Assembly: GCF_035946055.1 (NCBI RefSeq)
Contig: NZ_CP108364.1
Location: forward strand, 4,278,001-4,342,000
Source: Streptomyces sp. NBC_01341
GTDB lineage: Bacteria; Actinomycetota; Actinomycetes; Streptomycetales; Streptomycetaceae
Reading direction: 5' to 3'
DNA length: 64,000 nt
Made by a program: the position numbers and the translations under genes
Notes under the pieces: generated by a model
The model's database searches: none
Told to the model about the DNA's origin: nothing
The model's input: the letters and a program-made list of their open reading frames with translations, nothing else
Shown here: positions 16,806 through 24,615 of the stretch, one piece after another
How positions within the stretch are numbered: the stretch's first letter is position 1
Layout: each line of letters begins with the position of its first letter

Positions 16806-17395
16806 GGTCTGCCCTCGGGTGGGAACCGCCGCGCTCCGGCCGGCGTGACCACGGCGTCCACGGGGTGGTCGTGCGGTTCCTCGGGAACCCGCGCGACCAC
16901 CTCGTCGTCGTAGAGAAGGACCACCAGGGCGGGATGCGCCCCGGCGGCCGACAGCCTGGCCAGCACCCGGTCGTAGCTGCCTCCGCCGCGCCCCAGCCGC
17001 ATCCCGCGCCCGTCGACCGCGAGGCCGGGCAGCAGGACCGCGTCCGCTTCGAGGACCGCCCCGGGCCCGAGCCGCGGGCCGTCCGGTTCCAGCAGCCCCC
17101 GGCCGGCGGGGACGAGGCGGTCCGCACCCTCGAAGACGCCCCAGTCCAGGTCGTTGTCCGCCATGAGGACCGGCAGCAGGACGCGTACGCCGCGGGCGCG
17201 CAACAGGTCCAGGAGTACGTGGGTCCCCGGCTCCCGCCCGACGGACACGTAGGCCGCCACCGTCCGGGCTCCGGCGAGTTCGGGAAGAACCGCAGCCGTC
17301 GAGGCGAGAACCGAAGCGGTGTTCTTCACGTCTTCGGGGGTGAGCAGCCTGCGCGCGGCGAGCAGTTCACGCCGCAGCAGCGCCTTTCGGGACAT
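16802..17395 (-). CDS. 5-formyltetrahydrofolate cyclo-ligase
   Basis: A 197-aa enzyme that converts 5-formyl-THF to 5,10-methenyl-THF using ATP. Family markers are the basic N-terminus MSRKALLRRELLAARRLL, YVSVGREPGTHVLLDLLRARGVRVLLPV, and the nucleotide/substrate block VLLPGLAVDGRGMRLGRGGGSYDRVL (G-R-G-G-G-Y-Y/S-D). ATG 17395; an upstream extension in the same frame is not family-like. It is divergent from galU with 106 bp between starts, a region that must hold both promoters. Confidence 0.92.
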   Translation of the reverse strand: MSRKALLRRELLAARRLLTPEDVKNTASVLASTAAVLPELAGARTVAAYVSVGREPGTHVLLDLLRARGVRVLLPVLMADNDLDWGVFEGADRLVPAGRGLLEPDGPRLGPGAVLEADAVLLPGLAVDGRGMRLGRGGGSYDRVLARLSAAGAHPALVVLLYDDEVVARVPEEPHDHPVDAVVTPAGARRFPPEGRP

Positions 17396-17501
17396 GTCAT
17401 GGTTCAACAGATGCTCACATAGCTCGTTAATGTGTATGTATGAGGGCGAAGTTAACCGGATGCTCATCTTCCGCCCATACACACCGGTTAAAGTGCTTCG
17501 C

Positions 17502-18404
17502 ATGACTCAGTCGCACCCCAGGATCAGCAAAGCTGTCATTCCAGCTGCAGGTCTCGGCACCCGGTTCCTGCCGGCCACCAAGGCCACTCCCAAGGAGATG
17601 CTGCCTGTCGTCGACAAGCCCGCCATCCAGTATGTCGTCGAGGAGGCCGTCGCAGCGGGCCTCTCCGACGTGCTGATGATCACCGGTCGCAACAAGCGTC
17701 CCCTCGAGGACCACTTCGACCGGAACTACGAGCTCGAGTCCGCACTGACCCGCAAGGGCGACGCCGAACGCCTCTCCCGGGTTCAGGAGTCCAGCGACCT
17801 GGCGACCATGCACTACGTCCGCCAGGGCGACCCCCGCGGCCTCGGCCACGCCGTGCTCTGTGCCGCACCGCACGTCGGCGACCAGCCCTTCGCCGTCCTC
17901 CTCGGTGACGACCTCATCGACCCGCGCGACCCGCTGCTCGCCCGGATGGTCGAGGTCCAGGAGCGTGAGGGGGGCAGCGTCGTGGCGCTGATGGAGGTCG
18001 AGCCGTCACAGATCCACATGTACGGCTGCGCGGCCACCGAGGGCACCACCGACGGCGACGTCGTGCGCGTCACGGGACTGGTCGAGAAGCCCGACCCCGC
18101 CGAGGCGCCCAGCAACCTCGCCGTCATCGGCCGCTATGTCCTGGATCCCGCGATCTTCGGCATACTGCGCCACACCGAGCCGGGCCGCGGCGGCGAGATC
18201 CAGCTCACCGACGCGCTCCAGCTGCTGGCCGAGGACGAGAAGGTCGGCGGCCCCGTGCACGGCGTCGTCTTCAAGGGCCGTCGCTATGACACCGGCGACC
18301 GCGGCGACTATCTGCGTGCCATTGTCAGACTCGCGTGCGAACGTGAGGACCTGGGCCCGGACTTCCGGTCCTGGCTGCGCAGTTACGTCACCGAGGAGTT
18401 GTAA
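17502..18404 (+). CDS. galU: UTP-glucose-1-phosphate uridylyltransferase
   Basis: A 300-aa nucleotidyltransferase forming UDP-glucose for cell-wall and glycan synthesis. Sequence marks are KAVIPAAGLGTRFLPATKATPKEMLPVVDKPAIQYVVEEA (the nucleotide-binding signature with GxGTR and KPxxPV-like core), LLGDDLID, VTGLVEKPDPAEAPSNLAVIGRYVL and GGEIQLTDAL. Length is canonical. Start at ATG 17502, since the upstream frame (from 17319) covers the divergent promoter. The downstream moeA/glp TTG start is four bases after its stop, so the genes form an operon. Confidence 0.95.
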   Translation: MTQSHPRISKAVIPAAGLGTRFLPATKATPKEMLPVVDKPAIQYVVEEAVAAGLSDVLMITGRNKRPLEDHFDRNYELESALTRKGDAERLSRVQESSDLATMHYVRQGDPRGLGHAVLCAAPHVGDQPFAVLLGDDLIDPRDPLLARMVEVQEREGGSVVALMEVEPSQIHMYGCAATEGTTDGDVVRVTGLVEKPDPAEAPSNLAVIGRYVLDPAIFGILRHTEPGRGGEIQLTDALQLLAEDEKVGGPVHGVVFKGRRYDTGDRGDYLRAIVRLACEREDLGPDFRSWLRSYVTEEL

Positions 18405-18408
18405 CAGC

Positions 18409-19719
18409 TTGAGCAGCACGATCTGGTCGGTGGACGATCACCTGGACGACATCCTCGCCGCCGTGAGGCCGCTCGAACCCATCGAGCTGCAACTGCCCGA
18501 GGCCCAGGGCTGTGTCCTGGTCGAGGACGTCGTGGTGGAGGTGTCCCTGCCGCCCTTCGACAACAGCTCGATGGACGGGTACGCCGTCCGGATCTCCGAC
18601 GTGGAGGGTGCCAGCCAGGAGTTCCCGGCCGTCCTCACGGTCATCGGTGACGTCGCCGCCGGCGACGGGGGACTGGCCGACGGCCGGTCCGTCGGTCCCG
18701 GTGAGGCCGCGCGCATCATGACCGGCGCCCCGCTGCCGGCCGGTGCCGAGGCGGTCGTCCCGGTGGAGTGGACCGACGGCGGCACCGGGGGCGGCCCGGC
18801 CGAAACCATGCGCGCCCACAGCGACGCACCCGAGGGTGCGAGCGGCGAGGTCCGGATCCACCGGCCCGTCAAGCCGCGGGCCCACGTGCGCGCCAAGGGC
18901 AGCGACGTGCGCCCGGGTGACCTGGCGCTGCGCGCGGGTTCGGTCGTCGGGCCGCCGCAGATCGGGCTGCTCGCCGCGATCGGCCGCTCGACGGTGCGCG
19001 TGCGGCCGCGCCCGCGGGTCGTCGTGCTCTCCACCGGCAGTGAGCTGGCACAGCCGGGCGAGGAGTTGACCGGCGGTCGCATCTACGACTCCAACAGCTT
19101 CGCGCTGACGGCGGCGGCCCGGGAAGCGGGCGCCATCGCCTATCGCGTCCCCGCGGTCGCCGATGACGCGGAGACGCTGCGGGCCACGATCGAGGACCAG
19201 CTGATCCGCGCCGACATCGTCGTCACCACGGGGGGCGTGAGCGTCGGAGCGTACGACGTCGTCAAGGAGGCCCTGGCCTCGGTGGGCGACGAGGACGAGG
19301 CCGGCGGTGGCATCGACTTCCGCAAGCTCGCCATGCAGCCGGGCAAGCCCCAGGGGTTCGGATCGATCGGCCCCGACCACACGCCGCTGCTGGCGCTGCC
19401 CGGGAACCCGGTCTCCTCGTACGTCTCCTTCGAGCTCTTCGTCCGCCCGGCGATCCTGACGCTGATGGGTCTCGAGGACGTACACCGGCCGAAGGTCCGG
19501 GCCGTGCTCAGCGTCGACGGGCCGCTCTCCTCACCGGCCGGCAAGCGGCAGTTCCTGCGCGGGACCTACGACGCGCAGGCGGGCACCGTCACTCCGGTCG
19601 GAGGGGCCGGATCGCATCTGATCGCTGCCCTGGCGCAGGCGGACGCGCTGATCGTGCTGCCCGAGGACGTCACCTCCGCCGAGCCCGGCACGGAGACCGA
19701 GGTGATCCTCCTCCGCTGA
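18409..19719 (+). CDS. glp: MoeA/gephyrin-like protein (Glp), molybdopterin molybdenumtransferase fold
   Basis: A 436-aa MoeA-fold protein. It has the N-terminal domain (VDDHLDDILAAVRPLEP...PPFDNSSMDGYAVR), domain II with GEAARIMTGAPLPAGAEAVVPVEWT, the MoaB/MogA-like domain III (RVVVLSTGSEL, GGRIYDSNSFAL, VVTTGGVSVGAYDVVKEAL, PGNPVSSYVSFELFVRPAILTLMG), and the C-terminal beta-barrel domain IV. TTG 18409 is supported by gaggag ten bases upstream. MoeA inserts molybdate into adenylated molybdopterin. The galU-moeA-GNAT-sepX order matches the Glp/GlpR cell-division locus described in Corynebacterium, so this copy may act in division rather than, or besides, cofactor synthesis (inference). Confidence 0.88.
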   Translation: MSSTIWSVDDHLDDILAAVRPLEPIELQLPEAQGCVLVEDVVVEVSLPPFDNSSMDGYAVRISDVEGASQEFPAVLTVIGDVAAGDGGLADGRSVGPGEAARIMTGAPLPAGAEAVVPVEWTDGGTGGGPAETMRAHSDAPEGASGEVRIHRPVKPRAHVRAKGSDVRPGDLALRAGSVVGPPQIGLLAAIGRSTVRVRPRPRVVVLSTGSELAQPGEELTGGRIYDSNSFALTAAAREAGAIAYRVPAVADDAETLRATIEDQLIRADIVVTTGGVSVGAYDVVKEALASVGDEDEAGGGIDFRKLAMQPGKPQGFGSIGPDHTPLLALPGNPVSSYVSFELFVRPAILTLMGLEDVHRPKVRAVLSVDGPLSSPAGKRQFLRGTYDAQAGTVTPVGGAGSHLIAALAQADALIVLPEDVTSAEPGTETEVILLR

Positions 19720-19844
19720 CATCGTCGCGGTGGCGGTACGGTATCTGGCGCTGTGCCTTACCGGGGAAAGCCCCCCGGACGCCCGCCCCGCGGCATCGCG
19801 CGGGACGGGCGGGCAACCGGCGCCCTACCGCTAGGCGGAGTGAG

Positions 19845-20345
19845 TTGAGTACGCAGAACAGCCTGACGCACATCGACGAGGCGGGCGCGGCCCGCATGGT
19901 CGACGTGTCGGAGAAGGACGTGACCGCACGCGTCGCCCGCGCGAGCGGCCGGGTCCTCGTGTCCCCCCGTGTCGTCGAGCTCCTCAGGGGCGAGGGCGTC
20001 CCCAAGGGCGACGCGCTCGCCACCGCACGGATCGCCGGGATCATGGGTGCGAAGCGCACCCCCGACCTGATCCCGCTGTGCCACCCGCTCGCGGTCTCCG
20101 GCGTCAAGGTCGACCTCACCGTCGCCGACGACGCGGTGGAGATCCTCGCGACCGTGAAGACGACGGACCGTACGGGCGTCGAGATGGAGGCCCTGACCGC
20201 CGTGTCGGTCGCCGCGCTCACCGTGATCGACATGATCAAGGCGGTCGACAAGAGCGCGGTGATCACGGACGTCCGGGTCGAGGCGAAGTCGGGCGGCAAG
20301 TCCGGGGACTACCGGCGCCCCGTACCGGAGGGGACGGACGCATGA
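19845..20345 (+). CDS. moaC: Cyclic pyranopterin monophosphate synthase
   Basis: A 166-aa enzyme making cyclic pyranopterin monophosphate in molybdopterin synthesis, with MoaA. Signature stretches are THIDEAGAARMVDVSEKDVTARVARASGRV, LIPLCHPLAVSGVKVDL, the catalytic TTDRTGVEMEALTAVSVAALTVIDMIKAVDK and EAKSGGKSGDY. The TTG start at 19845 follows ggcggag. It lies 125 bp after moeA/glp and its stop overlaps the next gene as ATGA. moaA is not in the window. Confidence 0.95.
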   Translation: MSTQNSLTHIDEAGAARMVDVSEKDVTARVARASGRVLVSPRVVELLRGEGVPKGDALATARIAGIMGAKRTPDLIPLCHPLAVSGVKVDLTVADDAVEILATVKTTDRTGVEMEALTAVSVAALTVIDMIKAVDKSAVITDVRVEAKSGGKSGDYRRPVPEGTDA

Positions 20346-20866
20346 CCGCGCCCGGCAGCGGCGCGGACACCCGCACCTACCGCGCGCTCGTCGTGACCGC
20401 CTCCAACCGCGCGTCCGCCGGTGTCTACGCGGACAAGGGCGGCCCTCTCGTCGCCGACGGGCTGACCGGTCTGGGATTCGCCGTCGACGGTCCGCAGGTC
20501 GTTCCCGACGGGGACCCCGTCGAGGCAGCACTGCGCGCCGGCGTGGCCGCGGGCTACGACGTGATCGTGACCACCGGCGGGACCGGTATCTCGCCCACGG
20601 ACCGCACTCCCGAGGCCACCCGCGCCGTCGTCGGCCGGGAGGTCCCCGGCATCGCCGAGGCCATCCGCGCGGAGGGCCGGGAGAAGGTGCCGACCGCCGC
20701 GCTGTCCCGGGGTCTCGCGGGCATCGTGGACGGCACCCTGATCGTGAACCTGCCGGGCTCGACCGGAGGTGTACGCGACGGGATCGCCGTGCTGGGGAGG
20801 CTTCTGGTGCACGCCGTCGACCAACTGCGCGGCGGCGATCACCCCCGACCCGGGAGCACGAGCTGA
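20342..20866 (+). CDS. mog: MogA/MoaB-type molybdopterin adenylyltransferase
   Basis: A 174-aa protein that adenylates molybdopterin before metal insertion by MoeA. The family fold is shown by RALVVTASNRASAGVYADKGGPLVADGLTGLGF, the MPT-binding VTTGGTGISPTDRTPEATRAVVGREVPGIAEAIR, and LSRGLAGIVDGTLIVNLPGSTGGVRDGIAVLG. Start ATG overlaps the moaC stop (ATGA), indicating translational coupling. The last 25 residues are Gly/Pro-rich. Confidence 0.93.
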   Translation: MTAPGSGADTRTYRALVVTASNRASAGVYADKGGPLVADGLTGLGFAVDGPQVVPDGDPVEAALRAGVAAGYDVIVTTGGTGISPTDRTPEATRAVVGREVPGIAEAIRAEGREKVPTAALSRGLAGIVDGTLIVNLPGSTGGVRDGIAVLGRLLVHAVDQLRGGDHPRPGSTS

Positions 20867-20883
20867 ACGTCCGGACCTGGCCG

Positions 20884-21519
20884 GTGATCCTGACCGACGG
20901 CGCCGTCACCCTCCGGCCGATAAAACTGCGCGACCAGAGCATCTGGCGCGAGGTGAACCGGCGCAACCGCGACTGGCTGCGCCCTTGGGAGGCGACCGTC
21001 CCGCCCCCCGCCCCCGGCGGTCCGGTGGCGCAGCGCCCCACCTACCGTCAGATGATCCGCCACCTGCGCGCCGAGGCGAACGCCGGCCGGATGCTGCCCT
21101 TCGCGATCGAGTACGAGGGCCGCCTCGTGGGGCAGTTGACGGTGGCGGGTATCACGTGGGGCTCGATGTGCTCGGGCCACGTCGGTTACTGGGTGGACCG
21201 GAACGTGGCGGGCCGCGGGGTCATGCCCACGGCTGTGGCCCTCGCCGTCGACCACTGTTTCCGCACGGTCGGACTCCACCGCATCGAGGTGTGCATTCGG
21301 CCCGAGAACACGCCCAGCAGACGAGTCGTGGAGAAACTCGGATTCCGCTCGGAAGGACTGCGGCCGCGCTATCTCCACATCGACGGTGCGTGGCGGGACC
21401 ACCTGATCTTCGCCCTCACCGCCGAGGAGGTGCCCGACGGGCTGCTGCGGCGTTGGCGCAGGGTGCGGGCGAGTGCACCGCAACCGCCCGGGGATACGCC
21501 GCACGCACCGGGTAAATGA
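20884..21519 (+). CDS. RimJ/RimL-type GNAT acetyltransferase
   Basis: A protein of about 211 aa similar to ribosomal-protein N-terminal acetyltransferases. Visible are VTLRPIKLRDQSIWREVNRRNRDWLRPWEAT at the start, GYWVDRNVAGRGVMPTAVALAVDHCF (acetyl-CoA loop), and HRIEVCIRPENTPSRRVVEKLGFRSEGLRPRYLHIDGAWRDHLIFALTAEE. The coordinate uses GTG 20884. However, LNVRTWP precedes it in frame, beginning with a CTG at 20863 that overlaps the mog stop (cTGA), and family members usually include this part, so a CTG start is possible. A GNAT gene at this position is also part of the corynebacterial glp neighbourhood. Target unknown. Confidence 0.85.
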   Translation: MILTDGAVTLRPIKLRDQSIWREVNRRNRDWLRPWEATVPPPAPGGPVAQRPTYRQMIRHLRAEANAGRMLPFAIEYEGRLVGQLTVAGITWGSMCSGHVGYWVDRNVAGRGVMPTAVALAVDHCFRTVGLHRIEVCIRPENTPSRRVVEKLGFRSEGLRPRYLHIDGAWRDHLIFALTAEEVPDGLLRRWRRVRASAPQPPGDTPHAPGK

Positions 21520-21682
21520 AATAGGTGTTCGAATTTGATCGGTGTCTGACGGTTATCGACCCAACTTCCGTCGACTGTCGGTCCGAAGAATCGCAAAAAA
21601 AGTCCGTCATATGAGCCTGATCGTGCGACACACCGGGCCAATTGGCGGATGCTGCCGTGCAAACCCCTCTACGGTGTGAGAC

Positions 21683-22765
21683 GTGAGCAGCAGCGGCCTC
21701 ATCTACGCAGTCATCGTCGGGGCATGGGCCGCCTACTTGGTACCGATGTGGCTCCGCAGGCAGGACGAGCTCAATGAAGCCCGTCCCACGGAGCGCTTCA
21801 GCACCGCCATCCGGTTGCTGTCCGGACGCGCGGCCATGGAGCGCCGTTACGCCAGGGAGCTGCGGGAACGCGGGGCCGAGGAGGCGCCTGGCGGCGTGGA
21901 CCCGGATGCCGTCACGGACCGTATGGAGTCCGTCGACGTCCGGGCCTTTTCCGCGCCCCCGGCACATACGGAAGCCCGGTTGCGCGACCCGGCACCCGAA
22001 CGCGAGCAGGACCGGCCGCCGGCACAGGTCCGGCGGCGGCGCCCCTCCGGCGCGGAATCGGAGCGGGAGCGGCGTCAGCGCTCGCAGGTCCTTGCGCGCC
22101 GACGGCGCACGACCACGATGCTCTTCATGGCCTTCACGCTCGGCGCGGTCGTCGCCGCCGTGGGCGGGCTCCGCTTCCTGTGGGCGCCCGCAGTGCCGGC
22201 CGTGCTGCTGAGCACGTACATCGTGCATCTGCGGGCCCAGGAGCGCCGGCGGTTCGTCTTCACCATGGACCGGCGCCGTGCCGAGGTCGCCGCGCAACGG
22301 CTCCGCGAGAACCGCCCCCGCAGGCACCAGCCCGCGGCGTCGGCTCCCGCCGAGCCGGACGAGGAGCCCGAAGCGTCCGCGCCCGCTCCCACCGTCTCCC
22401 CGCAGGAGGCGGGCCGCCGCGCCCTCGTCGAGCAGACGGACCACGCCGAGTGGGTCGACCAGCAGCGCGAGCGCGGCCCCGCCCAGGGCGACAGCTGGGA
22501 GCCCGTGCCGGTCCCGCTGCCCACCTACGTCACCGCCCCCGTCGCCCCGCGCGCCACGGGCGGGGTGGAGGTCGGCGACCCGGAGACCTGGAGCGCAGCC
22601 CGTTCCAGCCCGGCCGAGCCCACCCGCCCGGATGCCTCGGAGCCCGACGCCGAGGCGCGCCCGCGCCGCCGGCCCGGCCAGCCCCGCCGCACGCGGGACC
22701 GGGGCCGCACGCCGCTCTTCGACCAGTACGACGACGGCGACCGGCCCCGCGCCGCCAACGAGTGA
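21683..22765 (+). CDS. sepX: SepX/GlpR-type two-TM cell division membrane protein
   Basis: A 360-aa protein. N-terminal TM helix (SSGLIYAVIVGAWAAYLVPMWL) then a conserved cytoplasmic patch RRQDELNEARPTERFSTAIRLLSGRAAMERRYAREL. A charged linker leads to a basic region (RRQRSQVLARRRRTTTM), a second hydrophobic hairpin (about 150-185, LFMAFTLGAVVAAVGGLRFLWAPAVPAVLLSTYIVHL), and a long Pro/Arg-rich disordered C-terminus. This matches SepX, an actinobacterial protein needed for Z-ring stability and sporulation septation in Streptomyces, and its corynebacterial counterpart GlpR, the membrane receptor for Glp. GTG start at 21683. The symbol is assigned from topology plus context, not alignment. Confidence 0.8.
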   Translation: MSSSGLIYAVIVGAWAAYLVPMWLRRQDELNEARPTERFSTAIRLLSGRAAMERRYARELRERGAEEAPGGVDPDAVTDRMESVDVRAFSAPPAHTEARLRDPAPEREQDRPPAQVRRRRPSGAESERERRQRSQVLARRRRTTTMLFMAFTLGAVVAAVGGLRFLWAPAVPAVLLSTYIVHLRAQERRRFVFTMDRRRAEVAAQRLRENRPRRHQPAASAPAEPDEEPEASAPAPTVSPQEAGRRALVEQTDHAEWVDQQRERGPAQGDSWEPVPVPLPTYVTAPVAPRATGGVEVGDPETWSAARSSPAEPTRPDASEPDAEARPRRRPGQPRRTRDRGRTPLFDQYDDGDRPRAANE

Positions 22766-22811
22766 CGGCTCGGGCGTCCGACTCGGTGACCTGCCGGGAT
22801 ACGGATTTCCG

Positions 22812-22831
22812 AGCACCCCGTCCGGGGTGCT
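22812..22831 (+). terminator. Terminator hairpin after sepX
   Basis: AGCACCCCG (22812-22820) pairs perfectly with CGGGGTGCT (22823-22831) across a 2-base loop, 47 bases after the sepX stop. It directly abuts the probable -10 box (TAGAGT, 22831-22836) of the following tRNA. Confidence 0.65.
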
Positions 22832-22850
22832 AGAGTTTCACTCGTTGCAA

Positions 22851-22924
22851 GGGCCTGTGGCGCAGTCTGGTAGCGCACCTCGTTCGCATCGAGGGGGTCT
22901 GGGGTTCAAATCCCCACAGGTCCA
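22851..22924 (+). tRNA. tRNA-Ala (anticodon CGC)
   Basis: A 74-nt cloverleaf. Acceptor GGGCCTG pairs with CAGGTCC and includes the G3-U70 wobble that identifies alanine tRNAs. The anticodon stem CCTCG/CGAGG encloses the loop TTCGCAT, giving anticodon CGC. The T arm is TGGGG-TTCAAAT-CCCCA, and the discriminator base is A. CCA is not encoded beyond the discriminator. A 20-bp perfect hairpin 38 bases downstream is its likely terminator. The 3' end abuts a 155-bp direct repeat. Confidence 0.97.
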
Positions 22925-23077
22925 CCGCAGGGCCGTTCACGGGTTCACCCCGGAACGGTTCACGAGATCCCGGTCAGACGGTCACCGTCTGACCGGGATC
23001 TCGTCGTTTGAGCTCCAGCTTGTGTGAAAGTCAGCCTGCCGGGCCGCTGGGAAGCGCGGCGGTCCGCGTCGGAACGG
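22922..23077. repeat. Left copy of 155-bp direct repeat, at tRNA-Ala 3' end
   Basis: This 156-bp sequence recurs at 31198-31352 in the same orientation with about five substitutions and one indel (roughly 96-97 % identity). It begins with the last three bases of the tRNA, includes the 41-bp tRNA terminator palindrome, and ends at ggaacgg (23071-23077). Beyond that the copies diverge, with scattered matches. Together the copies bracket the transposase remnant and the Rhs operon. Confidence 0.95.
22963..23003. terminator. Perfect 20-bp hairpin, terminator of tRNA-Ala
   Basis: Left arm 22963-22982 and right arm 22984-23003 are exact reverse complements around a single C. The stem begins CGAGATCCCGG. 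A T-rich stretch (tcgtcgttt) follows on the plus strand. Confidence 0.85.
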
Positions 23078-23180
23078 ACCGGGGGTCGGGATGCGGACAT
23101 GCCGCGGGGACCGCAGGCGTGGAGGCAGGCTCCTGCGGTCTCGCGACGTGTCGATCTTCAATTACCCGGAACGTGCCCGC

Positions 23181-24235
23181 TCAGGGGCTACGGCTCAGCG
23201 CCTGGGAGCGGGGCGGGACCGTCAAGCTGATCGTCGGGTAGGGGAGAAGTACGTCGTTCGGCTCAAGGTCGAGGCCTGTGATCGCGCTCTGCTTGCTCGC
23301 GGCCAGGTACTGCTCGAGTTCCTTGATGTTGTGGACCATGACGGTGATCGCGGACAGGAGGGTCTGGGCGACGCGACCACGAGGCTGACGCCTCTCGCGG
23401 GCGTGCAGGGCGGAGTCGACGGACTTCAGCCGTCCGTTGCCGCCTTCGATGTGAGCACGCAACGTCTGGTAGGCCAGGGCCCAGGAGGGCGTCTGCCAGG
23501 GCAGCTCCTGGCGCGTGCGGGGCATGACGTGCGCCTGCACGGTGACGGAGGACTGGCGGCAACATTTGGGGCGTTCGGCGAGCGGCAGGGTTGGGGGCTC
23601 CACGGTGGGCCGGCTTGCGGGGTGCGCGGTGCGCTCCCTGTGGGCGTCGAGGTTGATGACGACCGGTACGGGCCCCTTCTTCGGTGGTGCGCCGCGACCT
23701 TCACGCTCCTTTGCCCAAGGGCAGTTGAGCTTGGTGATGGGGCAGGCGAACCGCTCGGTTCCGCGATCGTCGAGTGTGTCCTTACGGGTGAGTGCGTACG
23801 CCTCGATCTCCTGCAGCCGCTCTCGAAGCGGGATGCGTTCACGCTCGTTCTTGGCGCTGCGGATCTGCGAGTACAGGTCGAGCAAGCGGCGTGGTGTGAG
23901 GGGGCAGAAGAGCCGACCGACTTTTGTGATCGCGCCCTGGTGATGGCATTCCTCCTCGGCGGCGCCGATCGCTTCCAGGGCCACGAGTGCGGGGTTGCTG
24001 AAACGTCCTGCGGCGTGAGCCGCCCGTGGCGGTGCACGTCGCGGCCCTTTTCGGCGAGGGCCGAGACCGCGTCGTCGAGGGGATCGTCCTGAACGCCGTC
24101 GCTCGCCACGGAAAGCACGTTCTCTGGGGCCACGGTGAGCCCGAAGGCTCGGATGGGGCGGGGGGAATGGTCCGCCCCGTCTGGATTGGCGTGGGCAGTG
24201 TCCGCAACGCCCGTCGGCGGGCCGTGACCGCCCCG
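23181..24235 (-). pseudogene. Frameshifted transposase-like gene
   Basis: Two minus-strand frames together make one coding-like sequence. An N-terminal part is open from 24235 (GTG 24133; AFGLTVAPENVLSVASDGVQDDPLDDAVSALAEKGRDVHRHG). A C-terminal 267-aa part ends at 23181 and is open upstream as AAGRFSNPALVALEAIGAAEEECHHQGAITKVGRLFCP. The switch between frames lies around 23990-24050. The C-terminal part contains RAHIEGGNGRLKSVDSALHARER, which resembles the catalytic-Glu region of DDE transposases, followed by a helical tail typical of such enzymes. No terminal inverted repeats were found, so this looks like a decayed insertion element. The transposase assignment is by resemblance only. Confidence 0.55.
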
Positions 24236-24285
24236 TCAGCCCTCAGGAGGGGTGAGGTCTTCGACGGCCAGCCCGACGGGGTAAT

Positions 24286-24615
24286 TCAGTGCCGGGGTGC
24301 CGAGTTCAGGACATCACGCTTGGCCAGCGTCTCCACTCCGGTTCCTGTGAGCGTGACCTTGCCGGAGTGAACGGTGTCCAGTTGCTCGACCTGCTTGCCG
24401 TACCACTCAATGGCGGTCAGCAAGAACCCTGGCGTGGCCGTGCCCGGGCCGGCTGCGGAAGCCGGGTGCTGGAATTCCATGCCCAGCCGTGCCGTCCCCT
24501 CAACGCAGCGGACCACACACACGGCCACGTCGTCCGCCGCGCCGGTAACGCCCGGCGTCACGGACTCGATGGACTCGATGCTTAGTGCCGCCTTCTCTGG
24601 CACGTTATCCAGCAC
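24286..24615 (-). CDS. Candidate immunity protein of the Rhs toxin, EF-Tu domain II-like barrel
   Basis: A 109-aa protein starting at GTG 24615, inside the last codons of the Rhs gene, with gaggagg nine bases upstream; the overlap implies translational coupling. This position, directly after a polymorphic toxin, is where immunity genes sit. The sequence is all-beta in pattern: VTGAADDVAVCVVRCVEGTARLGMEF, then FLLTAIEWYGKQVEQLDTVHSGKVTLTGTGVETLAKRDVL. This parallels the EF-Tu/EF-G domain II layout, where G-T/R-x-x-x-G is followed by T-x-x-x-x-E/y-G-x-x-v-e-x-x-x-x-G-x-v-x-L-x-G and a final x-R-G-D/Q-V-L. The similarity is my own reading. Function as immunity is inference. Confidence 0.65.
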   Translation of the reverse strand: MLDNVPEKAALSIESIESVTPGVTGAADDVAVCVVRCVEGTARLGMEFQHPASAAGPGTATPGFLLTAIEWYGKQVEQLDTVHSGKVTLTGTGVETLAKRDVLNSAPRH

